DNA of 64,000 nt from Kluyvera genomosp. 1 (GTDB lineage Bacteria > Pseudomonadota > Gammaproteobacteria > Enterobacterales > Enterobacteriaceae). Each line of letters begins with the position of its first letter. The first letter of the stretch is position 1. The DNA lies in NCBI RefSeq assembly GCF_001266615.1, contig NZ_LGHZ01000022.1, positions 37,150-101,149 of the forward strand, given 5' to 3'. The position numbers and the translations under genes are program-made. Of the stretch, positions 8,775-17,348 are shown one piece after another. The notes beneath the pieces were generated by a model. That model was not told the DNA's origin, did not search any database, and saw nothing but the letters and a program-made list of their open reading frames with translations.

Positions 8775-9096
8775 AGTTTATACCTGCTAGACGCAATAGC
8801 GCTGTGACGATAGCCGCCGCAAAGATCACCACGATTAACGGCGCCTTACGCCAGGCAAGAAAAACCGCAAATCCCACCCCCAGTACGCGTGCCATTCCGG
8901 AGAAGTGTTCTCCTTCATAAAATGTTGTCGCCAGTGCGACGGAAAAAAGCAGTACCGTTGCGGCATCAGAAAGTAGCGCCTGTGAGCGTTCTGAAAATGC
9001 CAGACGATTTCCCAGTTTTGCACCGCCAAGGCGCATGAGATAAGTTCCCACCGACAGAATGACAATACCGGCAATAAACAGCGTCATGTTTTCCAT
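8773..9096 (-). CDS. azlD: AzlD-family small subunit of branched-chain amino acid exporter
   Basis: 107 aa with three to four hydrophobic segments (LFIAGIVILSVGTYLMRLGG, then AATVLLFSVALATTF, then APLIVVIFAAAIVTALLR). AzlD/YgaH proteins pair with AzlC/YgaZ to export branched-chain amino acids and analogues. The ATG overlaps the azlC stop by one base, so the two are translationally coupled. The C-terminal end overlaps the DUF1471 terminator by two bases. Confidence 0.85.
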   Translation of the reverse strand: MENMTLFIAGIVILSVGTYLMRLGGAKLGNRLAFSERSQALLSDAATVLLFSVALATTFYEGEHFSGMARVLGVGFAVFLAWRKAPLIVVIFAAAIVTALLRLAGIN

Positions 9097-9758
9097 TATT
9101 TTTTCCTCGCCAGCAGGCCAAACAGGGACAACAGCACCGGTAAGCCAACCGGCGCAAAAGGCACGCTAGCCAGCGAAAGCGCAGCACCGCTGCAGGCACG
9201 AATAAGTGTTGTGCGGTTTTTAAAGGCGGGAACCACTAACGCAAGCAAAATGGCTGGGAATACCGCATCGAGGCCGATGGTTTCTGGGGCGGGTAAGAGC
9301 TTGCCCACTGCCGCGCCAAATAGTGCGCCCAGCGGCCAGAAAAGTGCGACACCCATTCCACATAGCCAGAATGCGGCTTTGCGCTGTTCAGGTGTGGGTT
9401 GTGAGAGGCCAAAAACGACGCTCTCATCATTCATGATATGGCAGCCAATAAAGCTGGCGGTGCGACGCCCCACGAGATCTCGCACCGTTACGCCAAATGG
9501 GATGTGTCGGGCATTCACCAGCAGCCCTGCGGCGGCGGCGGCGAGTGGATTACCTCCGCTGGCAACAATACCGATAAACATAAATTCTGATGCGCCCGCA
9601 AGCACAGAAACTGAAAGCAACAGCGGAACCCAAAGCGGAAATCCATACGCCATTGCCAGCGAGCCGTAGGAAACGCCCACGACGCCGACGGCAAGGCAGA
9701 CGAGGAAAATGGCTTTAATCGTACCGCCTTTCAGGCAGGAGAACATTTTCAGAGACAT
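9096..9758 (-). CDS. azlC: AzlC-family large subunit of branched-chain amino acid exporter
   Basis: 220 aa, multi-spanning. AzlC signatures are visible: GVSYGSLAMAYGFP near residue 30, ASEFMFIGIVASGGNP, and VNARHIPFGVTVRDLVG. It forms the exporter with AzlD and is divergent from an XRE/cupin regulator, a common arrangement that suggests local control. The E. coli rha/frv region lacks this pair, so it is an accessory insertion here. Confidence 0.88.
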   Translation of the reverse strand: MSLKMFSCLKGGTIKAIFLVCLAVGVVGVSYGSLAMAYGFPLWVPLLLSVSVLAGASEFMFIGIVASGGNPLAAAAAGLLVNARHIPFGVTVRDLVGRRTASFIGCHIMNDESVVFGLSQPTPEQRKAAFWLCGMGVALFWPLGALFGAAVGKLLPAPETIGLDAVFPAILLALVVPAFKNRTTLIRACSGAALSLASVPFAPVGLPVLLSLFGLLARKK

Positions 9759-9769
9759 CTAAGTTTACC

Positions 9770-9840
9770 ATATCGAACGAGATCTCCATTATAATGAACG
9801 AATCAGAGTGGTAGTTCAAGGCGAACGATTTGTTCGATAT
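9770..9840. promoter_or_regulatory. Candidate operator of the azlCD / XRE-regulator divergent promoters
   Basis: ATATCGAAC at 9770-9778 is matched by its exact complement GTTCGATAT at 9832-9840. CGAAC (9822-9826) with GTTCG (9832-9836) makes a tighter inverted repeat, and GAACGA recurs at 9796-9801. Repeated CGAAC boxes in the divergent promoter are the likely binding sites of the 9861 regulator. Confidence 0.55.
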
Positions 9841-9860
9841 ATAAAACGATGGAGTTGTGT

Positions 9861-10409
9861 ATGACACAGCCAATCAGCGTGATTGCAAAAAGTCTGGTCC
9901 GTGAACGTGCAAGGACGGGGCTGTCTTTAGCTGAAATAGCTCGCCGTGCCGGTATTGCTAAGTCTACGTTGTCTCAGCTTGAAGCGGGGAACGGTAACCC
10001 AAGCCTCGAAACGTTGTGGGCGCTGTGCGTGGCTCTGGGGATTCCCTTTGCCCGCCTGCTTGAGCCACAGCCGAACAAAACGCAGGTTATTCGTCGTGGC
10101 GAGGGGACTAAGGTGATTGCCGAGCAGGCAAATTATCAGGCCACGCTGCTCGCCGCCTGTCCGCCAGGCGCACGTCGTGATATCTATCTGCTAACCACCC
10201 AACCTGGTGCGGATAGAATTTCGCATCCTCACCCGCCGGGTTCGGTTGAGCACATTATTATCACACAGGGGCGAGCGCTGGTCGGCTTAACCAGTGGGCC
10301 TGAAGAACTGGGTGCCGGAGATTATATTTGCTATCCGGCCGATGAAGAGCATCTGTTCAAAGCGCTGGAGCCGGATACAATGGCACTGCTGGTAGCTGAA
10401 CAAAATTAA
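9861..10409 (+). CDS. XRE-family regulator with C-terminal cupin domain
   Basis: 182 aa. An N-terminal helix-turn-helix (LSLAEIARRAG then AKSTLSQLEAGNGNPSLETLWAL, residues 20-55) is followed by a cupin-2 fold from about residue 100 (SHPHPPGSVEHIIITQG ... GDYICYPADEEHLF). This is the SutR/PuuR-like architecture of small-ligand-sensing repressors. I chose the ATG at 9861 because GGAG lies 7 nt upstream; an ATG at 9849 has no ribosome site. It is divergent from azlCD, which it probably regulates. The ligand is unknown but may be an amino acid. Confidence 0.85.
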   Translation: MTQPISVIAKSLVRERARTGLSLAEIARRAGIAKSTLSQLEAGNGNPSLETLWALCVALGIPFARLLEPQPNKTQVIRRGEGTKVIAEQANYQATLLAACPPGARRDIYLLTTQPGADRISHPHPPGSVEHIIITQGRALVGLTSGPEELGAGDYICYPADEEHLFKALEPDTMALLVAEQN

Positions 10410-10769
10410 AAGATGAACGGATACGATAATACATATATATAATCGTATCCGTTAATAATAATCATATCGCTAGACAGATATTATATTTTTATTATTTTAA
10501 TTTAAAAATAACCATCCTTGATATTTATCGACAGTAGTGACTCTTTCTTCATTTTCAGTGTTATCTCGCTCACGATCTTTAAGTAGCCGTTGTTTACGCG
10601 CTAAAATTTATTAGCTAGTGTGCTTGGGTCAGCTTAAAAATGTGTTTATTTAAGTCTGAACATTTTGTTTTCTGGTTAAATTACAAAAACATTCATCGTT
10701 ATTATATAAATGCGCACGGAATCTCTCCTGGGATTTCAGAGGTATTCTTTATTTCAAGGAAAGTGAATA
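10410..10769. promoter_or_regulatory. Glycoporin upstream region with 12-bp inverted repeat
   Basis: 360 bp of A/T-rich non-coding DNA. Just after the regulator's stop, AACGGATACGAT (10416-10427) and ATCGTATCCGTT (10442-10453) form a perfect 12-bp stem with a 14-nt A/T loop and no T-tract. The remainder should contain the porin promoter and a long leader. AAGGAAAGTGA precedes the porin ATG. Confidence 0.5.
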
Positions 10770-12161
10770 ATGAAGAAATCGACCTTAGCAATCGCTATTG
10801 GATTATTATTAGTGGCCAATACCGGTTTCGCTAAAACAACGAAAATGACGTTGGAACAGCGACTGGAACAGTTAGAAACACGTCTGGAAGCCGCAGAAAC
10901 GCGCGCCGATCAGGCGGAGCAGAAAGTGCAGGACCTGCAGGTTCAGCAGGCAACTGAAATTAAAGAGATTAAGGCCGCACAAGGCAATACGCCGGTGAAT
11001 GGCCAGACGCCAGCGGAAGAAACCAAGAAAAACGCCTCAACGCCAAACCTGATACTTTCAGGCTATGGCGATCTGAAAATCTATGGTGATGTCGAATTCA
11101 ACATGGATGCAGCAAGTAATCATGGCGTACTGGCTATGACGAATCCGAATGGCAGCGATCCCTCGAATGAAAAATGGGATGTAAATGGCCGTATACTGCT
11201 CGGTTTTGATGGTACGCGTAAATTAGACAACGGTTATTATGCCGGCTTCTCAGCGCAGCCGCTGGGCGATCTCTCCGGTTCTGTGAATATCGATGACTCA
11301 GTGTTCTTCTTTGGTAAAGAAAATGACTGGAAAATTAAAGTGGGTCGTTTTGAAGCCTACGATATGTTCCCGCTTAATCAGGATACCTTTGTTGAACATT
11401 CAGGAAATACCGCGAACGATCTTTATGACGACGGCAGCGGCTATATTTACATGATGAAAGAAGGTCGTGGTCGTTCTGATTCTGGCGGCAATTTCCTGAT
11501 GAGCAAGCAGATTGATAACTGGTACTTTGAATTAAACACCCTGATGGAAGACGGTACTTCGCTGTACCAGGATCAGCAATATCACGGGCGTGATATCGAT
11601 CAGCAGAAAAACGTCATCTATCTGCGTCCCGTTGTGGCGTGGTCTGCAACGGATAATTTCACCGTATCTGCGGGTATGGAAAGTAACGTTATTAATAACG
11701 CTTACGGCTATACCAACGGCCAGGGACAGTTTGTCGACCAGTCTGACCGTACGGGCTACGGCTTAACCATGACCTGGAACGGGCTGAAGAGCGATCCGGA
11801 TGATGGCGTCGTGATTAACGCGAACACCGCCTACCTTGATGCGGATAACGAAAAAGACTTTACCGCGGCGGCTAACGTGCTGTGGAAACGCTTTGAATTG
11901 GGCTACATTTACGCCCATAACAAGGTTGACGACTATGCGGGCGTCGTGTGCGACAACGACTGCTGGATTAACGATGAAGGGACGTATGATATTCATACTT
12001 TCCATGCGTCGTATCAGTTTGCTAACGTCATGGATATGCAGAACTTTAATATCTATCTCGGCGCGTATTACTCCATCCTGGATAGCGATGGCGATAACCA
12101 TAATGGTACCGGATCTGACGATCGTTACGGTGCACGCGTTCGTTTCAAATACTACTTCTAA
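10770..12161 (+). CDS. RafY-type carbohydrate porin (Porin_8-like outer-membrane glycoporin)
   Basis: 463 aa. A Sec signal peptide (STLAIAIGLLLVANTGFA, about residues 4-21) is followed by a coiled-coil-like region (QRLEQLETRLEAAETRADQA, residues 30-49) resembling the periplasmic helix of ScrY and RafY. A long beta-strand-rich domain ends in the terminal aromatic FKYYF typical of outer-membrane beta-barrels. The family admits oligosaccharides. Two cysteines (VCDNDCW) could form a loop disulfide. No dedicated sugar gene adjoins it; it converges on the rhamnose operon. The substrate is not evident. Confidence 0.8.
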   Translation: MKKSTLAIAIGLLLVANTGFAKTTKMTLEQRLEQLETRLEAAETRADQAEQKVQDLQVQQATEIKEIKAAQGNTPVNGQTPAEETKKNASTPNLILSGYGDLKIYGDVEFNMDAASNHGVLAMTNPNGSDPSNEKWDVNGRILLGFDGTRKLDNGYYAGFSAQPLGDLSGSVNIDDSVFFFGKENDWKIKVGRFEAYDMFPLNQDTFVEHSGNTANDLYDDGSGYIYMMKEGRGRSDSGGNFLMSKQIDNWYFELNTLMEDGTSLYQDQQYHGRDIDQQKNVIYLRPVVAWSATDNFTVSAGMESNVINNAYGYTNGQGQFVDQSDRTGYGLTMTWNGLKSDPDDGVVINANTAYLDADNEKDFTAAANVLWKRFELGYIYAHNKVDDYAGVVCDNDCWINDEGTYDIHTFHASYQFANVMDMQNFNIYLGAYYSILDSDGDNHNGTGSDDRYGARVRFKYYF

Positions 12162-12166
12162 TGCCA

Positions 12167-12195
12167 TAAAAGGCCTCTGCAAGCAGAGGCCTTTT
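12167..12195. terminator. Bidirectional terminator between glycoporin and rhaM
   Basis: AAAAGGCCTCTGC-AAGC-AGAGGCCTTTT type stem with A and T flanks, serving both converging genes. Confidence 0.85.
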
Positions 12196-12207
12196 ACTTT
12201 TAGCGCA

Positions 12208-12522
12208 CTAAGCCAGGTAAAACACCTCTTTTAACTCTGCGCTCACCGGGCTGTTATCCGGATTGGCGGGCATCACGTCAGCCATGTGTTTCCACCAACG
12301 CTGGCACACCTCGGTATTGGCAACCGCGTTCCAGCGCTCTTCGGATTCGATCTCCACGCTGGCGAACAATAGGTTGCGCTCTTTATCGAGGTAAATAGCG
12401 TAATGGTGGGCACCGTGTGCTTTTAGCACGGCCTCCAGCTCTGGCCAGATTGGGCTATGGCGTCGCTGGTATTCCTCGTGTGCGTTGGCGTTAACCTGCA
12501 TCACAAAGGCTTTGCGGATCAT
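12208..12522 (-). CDS. rhaM: L-rhamnose mutarotase
   Basis: 104 aa, the family's usual length. It interconverts alpha- and beta-L-rhamnose so that the right anomer reaches RhaA. Recognisable blocks: [28 protein letters not shown] (Tyr/His of the active site) and the [11 protein letters not shown]-terminal motif. Its start overlaps the stop of the upstream reductase gene by four bases, placing it last in the long rha operon. In E. coli rhaM follows rhaD directly; here six kilobases are inserted between them. Confidence 0.93.
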   Translation of the reverse strand: MIRKAFVMQVNANAHEEYQRRHSPIWPELEAVLKAHGAHHYAIYLDKERNLLFASVEIESEERWNAVANTEVCQRWWKHMADVMPANPDNSPVSAELKEVFYLA

Positions 12523-13667
12523 AATGCCTCCAGATACAGCTCGCGAACTTCGTCGCGGCTGGCGGTGCGTGGATTACACGGTGCGCAAGGGTCAGCCAGC
12601 GCTTTATCCAGCCACCCTTCGATATCGGCTTTAGTCACACCCAGTTTGCTGAATCCTTCCGGAATCCCCACGCGAGCGCTCAGTTGACGGATGGCGTTGA
12701 TGGCTTCCATGCTGGCTGTTTCATCGCTCATATTGCGCGTATCGACGCCCATTGCCTGTGCGATGCGGGCAAAACGCGCGATCGCATTAGGACGGTTAAA
12801 GTTTTCAATGATTGGCAGCAAAATAGCGTTACAAACGCCGTGCGGCAGGTTGTGAGTTGCCCCCGGCTGGTGCGCCAGCGCGTGAACCAGGCCCAGACCG
12901 GCGCTATTAAACGCCATGCCGGCCAGGTACTGACCAAACGCCATCTGCTCGCGCGCTTCGAGGTTATGACCGTCGTCGACGGCTTTCGGTAGCCACAAGG
13001 TAATCAGGCGAATGGCTTCCAGCGCGTTGGCATCGGTGAGTGGATGCGCCCCGACGGAAACGTACGCTTCCACCGCGTGGGTCAAGGCATCCATACCGGT
13101 TGCAGCGGTCACGGAGGCTGGGATATCCAGCATCACGCTGGCATCATCTACTGCGATATCCGGGATAATGTTGGAATCAATAATGACTTCTTTCACCTGG
13201 CGCGCGGTGTCGATAATCACAGCATTACTGGTCATCTCTGCGGCGGTACCGGCGGTGGTGTTGATGGCCACCAAATGCACTCCGGCATTGACCACTTTGC
13301 CAACACCGGAATAGGCGGTGGAGGGACCAGGGTTGGCGGTGAGGATCTTAATCGCCTTGGCGGTGTCTATCGGGCTACCGCCGCCGAAGGCGATGATATA
13401 GTCACAAGACTCCGCCTGATATGCCGCATAACCTTTTTGCACCAGTTCTTCCGTTGGGTTGGGGAAAACCTCGTCGAACAGATGGTAAGACATTTTATGT
13501 GCGTCTAATGCGGTGAACAGGCTGTCCAGTAAGCCGAGCTTCACGAGCTGACCGTCGGTGACGATCAGCGCTTTGCCCCATTGCTTCCCGGCAACCAGGT
13601 TAACCATATCAGCGATAGCGCCCGCACCGTGCAGGCTGATTTTTGGCAGTGCTAACATAAAACTCAT
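12519..13667 (-). CDS. fucO: Iron-dependent alcohol dehydrogenase, lactaldehyde reductase (FucO-like)
   Basis: 382 aa, group III Fe-dependent alcohol dehydrogenase. NAD site [15 protein letters not shown] (about 94-108) and [11 protein letters not shown]; metal-binding Asp/His residues lie within [32 protein letters not shown]. Rhamnose cleavage by RhaD yields L-lactaldehyde, which FucO-type enzymes reduce to 1,2-propanediol, and its position inside the rha operon supports this role. It is a homologue of E. coli FucO rather than a near-identical copy. Confidence is high for family and good for substrate by context. Confidence 0.82.
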   Translation of the reverse strand: MSFMLALPKISLHGAGAIADMVNLVAGKQWGKALIVTDGQLVKLGLLDSLFTALDAHKMSYHLFDEVFPNPTEELVQKGYAAYQAESCDYIIAFGGGSPIDTAKAIKILTANPGPSTAYSGVGKVVNAGVHLVAINTTAGTAAEMTSNAVIIDTARQVKEVIIDSNIIPDIAVDDASVMLDIPASVTAATGMDALTHAVEAYVSVGAHPLTDANALEAIRLITLWLPKAVDDGHNLEAREQMAFGQYLAGMAFNSAGLGLVHALAHQPGATHNLPHGVCNAILLPIIENFNRPNAIARFARIAQAMGVDTRNMSDETASMEAINAIRQLSARVGIPEGFSKLGVTKADIEGWLDKALADPCAPCNPRTASRDEVRELYLEAL

Positions 13668-13706
13668 GGTGTTTCTCCTTGATACCTATTTTGTGAAATC
13701 CTGTCT

Positions 13707-13733
13707 TCCCCTCATCCTGTGGGGTGAGGGGGA
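13707..13733. repeat. Intergenic hairpin between permease and reductase genes
   Basis: TCCCCTCA ... TGAGGGGGA imperfect palindrome around TCCTGTGGGG, in the 69-bp gap of the rha operon. There is no T-tract in the operon direction, so it is more likely an mRNA-stability or REP-like element than a terminator. Confidence 0.55.
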
Positions 13734-13736
13734 AAT

Positions 13737-14741
13737 TTAAATTCGTCGCCGCTGCGTGATCCGACGGGTGATGATCGGCAGCGAAATCACCACAATCAGC
13801 ATCGCGCCGATGATTATCGACATTACGATGCCGGGCACGTTAAGCAGGCTCAGGCCGAAGGTGACCAGCCCCATCAGGAATGCCGCAATAATCACGCCGA
13901 CCATGCTGCCGGAACCGCCAAGAATATTGATGCCGCCCAATACCGCCATCGTCACCACTGCCAGCTCCCAGCCCATGGCGATGGTTGGGCGCGTGCTGCC
14001 CAGACGTGAAGTCAGCAGCACTGCCGCAAGCCCCGACATCAGACCGACCAGCGCGAACAGCATCAGGTTGTGACGCTTGACGTTAATCCCGGAATACCAG
14101 GCGCCGGTCGGGTTATTGCCGATGGCGTAGGTGCGACGGCCAAAGTTGGTCTTGTGTAACAGGAAGGCAAACAGGGCGGCGAGTACGATAAACAGCGCGA
14201 ACTCGAATGACAGCGCGCCCCACACGTAGCCCTGTCCAAACCAGGCGAAACTCTCCGGATATTTATTCAGCGCCTGATCGCCCAGCAGAATGTAGGTGAT
14301 CCCGCGATACAGGCTCATGGTGCCGATGGTGATGACGATGGAGGAGAGGTTAAAGCGTGTCACCAGCAGGCCATTAAACAGACCACACAGCAATCCAACG
14401 ACCAGCCCCACGCAAACCAACAGTGGAGTGTCGACGCCAGCAGCGGCGCAAAAGCCCATCAGCGTTGAGCTCAAAGCGATGGTTGACGCAACGGATAGAT
14501 CAATTTCGCGAGCGATTATCAGCATCGCCATCGGCAGCACGATGATTGCCTTCTCGGTGAAATTGAACGTGGCGTCCGAGAGATTCCAGATATTAAGGAA
14601 GTACGGCGACGCCAGGGCGTTGACGACAAATACCAGCAGGGTAACTGCCAGTAAAAAGCCTTCCCAACACAGCAGTCGCTGAACAAACGACGGCGCAGCG
14701 ATCTCGGTTTTAATCTCTTCCGGCATCATAATTTTGCTCAT
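13737..14741 (-). CDS. Rhamnose-type ABC transporter permease (RhaQ-like)
   Basis: 334 aa, BPD_transp_2 family permease of monosaccharide ABC importers, with eight to ten hydrophobic segments and the signature AREIDLSVASTIALSSTLMG (about residues 79-98, the EAA-equivalent loop region). It corresponds to the second permease of the Rhizobium rhaSTPQ importer. Its ATG overlaps the stop of the other permease by four bases. Substrate assignment rests on its place between rhaD and rhaM. Confidence 0.85.
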   Translation of the reverse strand: MSKIMMPEEIKTEIAAPSFVQRLLCWEGFLLAVTLLVFVVNALASPYFLNIWNLSDATFNFTEKAIIVLPMAMLIIAREIDLSVASTIALSSTLMGFCAAAGVDTPLLVCVGLVVGLLCGLFNGLLVTRFNLSSIVITIGTMSLYRGITYILLGDQALNKYPESFAWFGQGYVWGALSFEFALFIVLAALFAFLLHKTNFGRRTYAIGNNPTGAWYSGINVKRHNLMLFALVGLMSGLAAVLLTSRLGSTRPTIAMGWELAVVTMAVLGGINILGGSGSMVGVIIAAFLMGLVTFGLSLLNVPGIVMSIIIGAMLIVVISLPIITRRITQRRRI

Positions 14742-15742
14742 GAGCGCACCGCCTGTTTTTGTCGAGCCAGCGCGGCATCGCGCAGAATCAGCCGTCCTTT
14801 GCGCTTATTACCGCGTTCATTCAACAGCACCGCCACCACGATCACCGTGCCGGAAATGGCCATCTGCCAGAATGGCGAAATGCCAATCACCGGCAGGGCA
14901 TTGTTGATAATGCCGAGGAACAGCGCCCCACACAGACAACCGATGACGCGGCCGGTGCCGCCCATGGTACTGATGCCGCCAATCACACAGGCGGCTACCA
15001 CCTGCAGTTCGAAGCCGTTGGCGACGTCAACATAGGCGACGGCAAAGCGCGAAATCCACAAGTAGCCGCAGAACCCGGCCAGTGCACCGGAGAGGCAGAA
15101 GCTGACGAACTGCATTTTCCCGGCGTTGATTCCGGTGTAGTACGCCGCAGTGGCGTTGCCGCCGGCGGTGTACAGTGCACGCCCGGTACGGCTAAACCGC
15201 AAGAAATAGCCGACCAGAACGACGGCAGCGATGGCGAACCAGCTCAGCACCGGCAAACCCAGGAGCGCGGCGCGCGGCAGGCCGAGGAAATCGGCACTCA
15301 TTTGGTGTGAATTCACCCAGCCGCCGTCGGAGAGCAGGAAGATAATGCCCCGGTAGATACTCATGGTGCCCAGCGTTACCACGATAGCAGGGATGCCCAG
15401 CTTCCAGACCAGCAGGCCGTTAATCATTCCCATCACCAGCCCCAGGGTGGTTGCCAGCAGCAACAGCGCCCAAACGGGAATAGCCGGGTAGTGGAAATTG
15501 AGCAGAGCGACAATCATCCCGGTGAGCGCCAGGTTGGCGGCCATCGACAGATCGATACCTTTGGTCAGTAGCACCATCATCTGCCCCAGCGCGAGGATGA
15601 TTAAGATGGCGGTATCGTTGAACATCTCGACCAGATTACCCGGGGAAACAAAAGATGGGACGCGGCTGCCAATCACCGCCACCATCAGAATGATGACGCC
15701 CGCCAGCAGCGCTTCGCGATGCTTAAATAAGGATTGCCACAT
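14738..15742 (-). CDS. Rhamnose-type ABC transporter permease (RhaP-like)
   Basis: 334 aa, the partner permease, with the TKGIDLSMAANLALTGMIVA signature and hydrophobic segments throughout. The gene begins on the base after the ATPase stop and overlaps the next permease by four bases, so the three are translationally coupled. It resembles RhaP/AraH/RbsC-type subunits. Together with the second permease it would form the membrane channel. Confidence 0.85.
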   Translation of the reverse strand: MWQSLFKHREALLAGVIILMVAVIGSRVPSFVSPGNLVEMFNDTAILIILALGQMMVLLTKGIDLSMAANLALTGMIVALLNFHYPAIPVWALLLLATTLGLVMGMINGLLVWKLGIPAIVVTLGTMSIYRGIIFLLSDGGWVNSHQMSADFLGLPRAALLGLPVLSWFAIAAVVLVGYFLRFSRTGRALYTAGGNATAAYYTGINAGKMQFVSFCLSGALAGFCGYLWISRFAVAYVDVANGFELQVVAACVIGGISTMGGTGRVIGCLCGALFLGIINNALPVIGISPFWQMAISGTVIVVAVLLNERGNKRKGRLILRDAALARQKQAVRS

Positions 15743-17248
15743 TTATGCTGCCTCCTTACCTGCACCGCTTGCGGCGCTGACGATGGTTTCTGCGGTGGCT
15801 TCGCCAGCTTGATATTCGGCGACTATCAGCCCTTCATGCATAACGATAATGCGGTCGGCCATGCCCATTACTTCCGGCAGTTCCGACGACACCATAATCA
15901 CCGCCAGTCCCTGCGCCACCAGCTCAGACATAAACTGATGCACCGCAGCTTTGGAGCCGATATCAATACCTTTGGTCGGTTCATCGAGGATGATGACGTC
16001 CGGATGGGTGGCCAGCCATTTTCCGATCACCACTTTTTGCTGGTTCCCGCCGGAAAGCGTCTCCACCGGCTGTCGCCAGCTAAAGGCTTTTACCTGCAGG
16101 CGGCGCGCGTACTCGTCGGCTAACTGCCACTCGCGGGCATCGTTGAGCACGCCGCGAGGATTGAGTTTGCTTAATTGCGGCAGGCTGATGTTCTGCGCGA
16201 TAGGCAGCTCGATAATCGCGCCCTGCTTTTGTCGTTCTTCCGGCACGCAGACAATCCCGGCGTTGATGGCGTCGGCGGGCTGGCGGAAATTGACCGTATT
16301 TCCGTTAAGCACGATTTGCCCAGATGACGGATGTGTCACCCCGGAAAGCGCCTGCATCAGCTCGGTCCGTCCGGCACCGACCAGACCATAAAACCCGAGG
16401 ATCTCACCTTTACGCAGCGTAAAATTGATATGGGCAAACTCGGTGGGGTGACAGAGATCGTTGACTTTCAGCACCGTCTCGCCCTTCTCGCAGGCGATTT
16501 TTGGGTAGGTTTGGGTAATCGCGCGCCCGACCATCATGGCGACCATGCGTTCTTCGGTAATGTCGTTTATCGTACCGGAGCCGACGTACACGCCATCGCG
16601 CAAAATAGTGTAGTGATCGGCCAGCTCGAAGATTTCATCAAACTTATGCGAGATAAACAGGATGGCTTTACCTTCCTGTTTTAAGCGCTCAACGATCTGG
16701 TAGAACTCCAGAATTTCATGCTGGGATAGGGCGGCAGTCGGTTCGTCGAGGATCACCACCTGTGCTTCAAACGACAGCGCTCGGGCGATGGCGACCATAT
16801 GGCGCTGGGCGATGCTAAGGGTTTTCAGTATGGCGCGTGGGTCAATCTGCACGTCGAGGCGGCTTAAGATGGCGTGCGCTTTCTGGTGCATGGCGGGCCA
16901 ATCGAGCTTTTTTAACCAGCCTTTATACAGATACTGGCCGACAAAAATATTTTCGGTGACCGACAGTTCATCGAACAGTACGGTTTCCTGATGGATAGCG
17001 GTGATACCGATTTTGTGTGCCGAATCCGGCGTCGGTAGCGAAATGGGGATGGCTTTATAGAGAATTTCACCCTCTTCGGGCTGATAGATGCCGGTCATGA
17101 CTTTGACCAGCGTCGATTTTCCCGCGCCGTTTTCACCGATTAAGGCGGTGACTTTTCCGGGCCAAAGATCGAGCTGCACATTTTCAAGCGCGCGCACGCC
17201 GGGGAAAACTTTGGTTATCCCCTTAAGCTGTAGCAAAGGTGTCGACAT
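15743..17248 (-). CDS. Rhamnose-type ABC transporter ATP-binding protein (two fused NBDs)
   Basis: 501 aa. First nucleotide-binding domain: Walker A GENGAGKST (about residues 38-46), LSIAQRHMVAIARAL signature, VILDEPTAAL Walker B. Second domain: degenerate P-loop GLVGAGRTEL, LSGGNQQKV signature, VIILDEPTKGID. This is the RbsA/AraG/RhaT(ABC) architecture. I chose the ATG at 17248, preceded by GGAG; an open extension upstream runs through the REP region and is not coding. The symbol rhaT used in rhizobia is avoided because it collides with the enteric symporter. Confidence 0.88.
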   Translation of the reverse strand: MSTPLLQLKGITKVFPGVRALENVQLDLWPGKVTALIGENGAGKSTLVKVMTGIYQPEEGEILYKAIPISLPTPDSAHKIGITAIHQETVLFDELSVTENIFVGQYLYKGWLKKLDWPAMHQKAHAILSRLDVQIDPRAILKTLSIAQRHMVAIARALSFEAQVVILDEPTAALSQHEILEFYQIVERLKQEGKAILFISHKFDEIFELADHYTILRDGVYVGSGTINDITEERMVAMMVGRAITQTYPKIACEKGETVLKVNDLCHPTEFAHINFTLRKGEILGFYGLVGAGRTELMQALSGVTHPSSGQIVLNGNTVNFRQPADAINAGIVCVPEERQKQGAIIELPIAQNISLPQLSKLNPRGVLNDAREWQLADEYARRLQVKAFSWRQPVETLSGGNQQKVVIGKWLATHPDVIILDEPTKGIDIGSKAAVHQFMSELVAQGLAVIMVSSELPEVMGMADRIIVMHEGLIVAEYQAGEATAETIVSAASGAGKEAA

Positions 17249-17270
17249 GATAGTTCTCCATCGTGGGAGG

Positions 17271-17344
17271 TTTTGTAGGACGGGTAAGCGAGAGCGCCAC
17301 CCGCCGGTTTGCCGGATGGCGCGGGGCTTATCCGGTCTACAAAA
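17271..17344. repeat. REP/BIME-type palindromic element
   Basis: TTTTGTAGGACGGGTAAGCG (17271-17290) pairs imperfectly with CTTATCCGGTCTACAAAA (17328-17344), and GCCGGAT ... ATCCGG forms an inner stem. This is typical of two inverted enterobacterial REP units. It lies between the binding-protein and ATPase genes, where REPs often uncouple expression levels. Confidence 0.8.
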
Positions 17345-17348
17345 CGCA

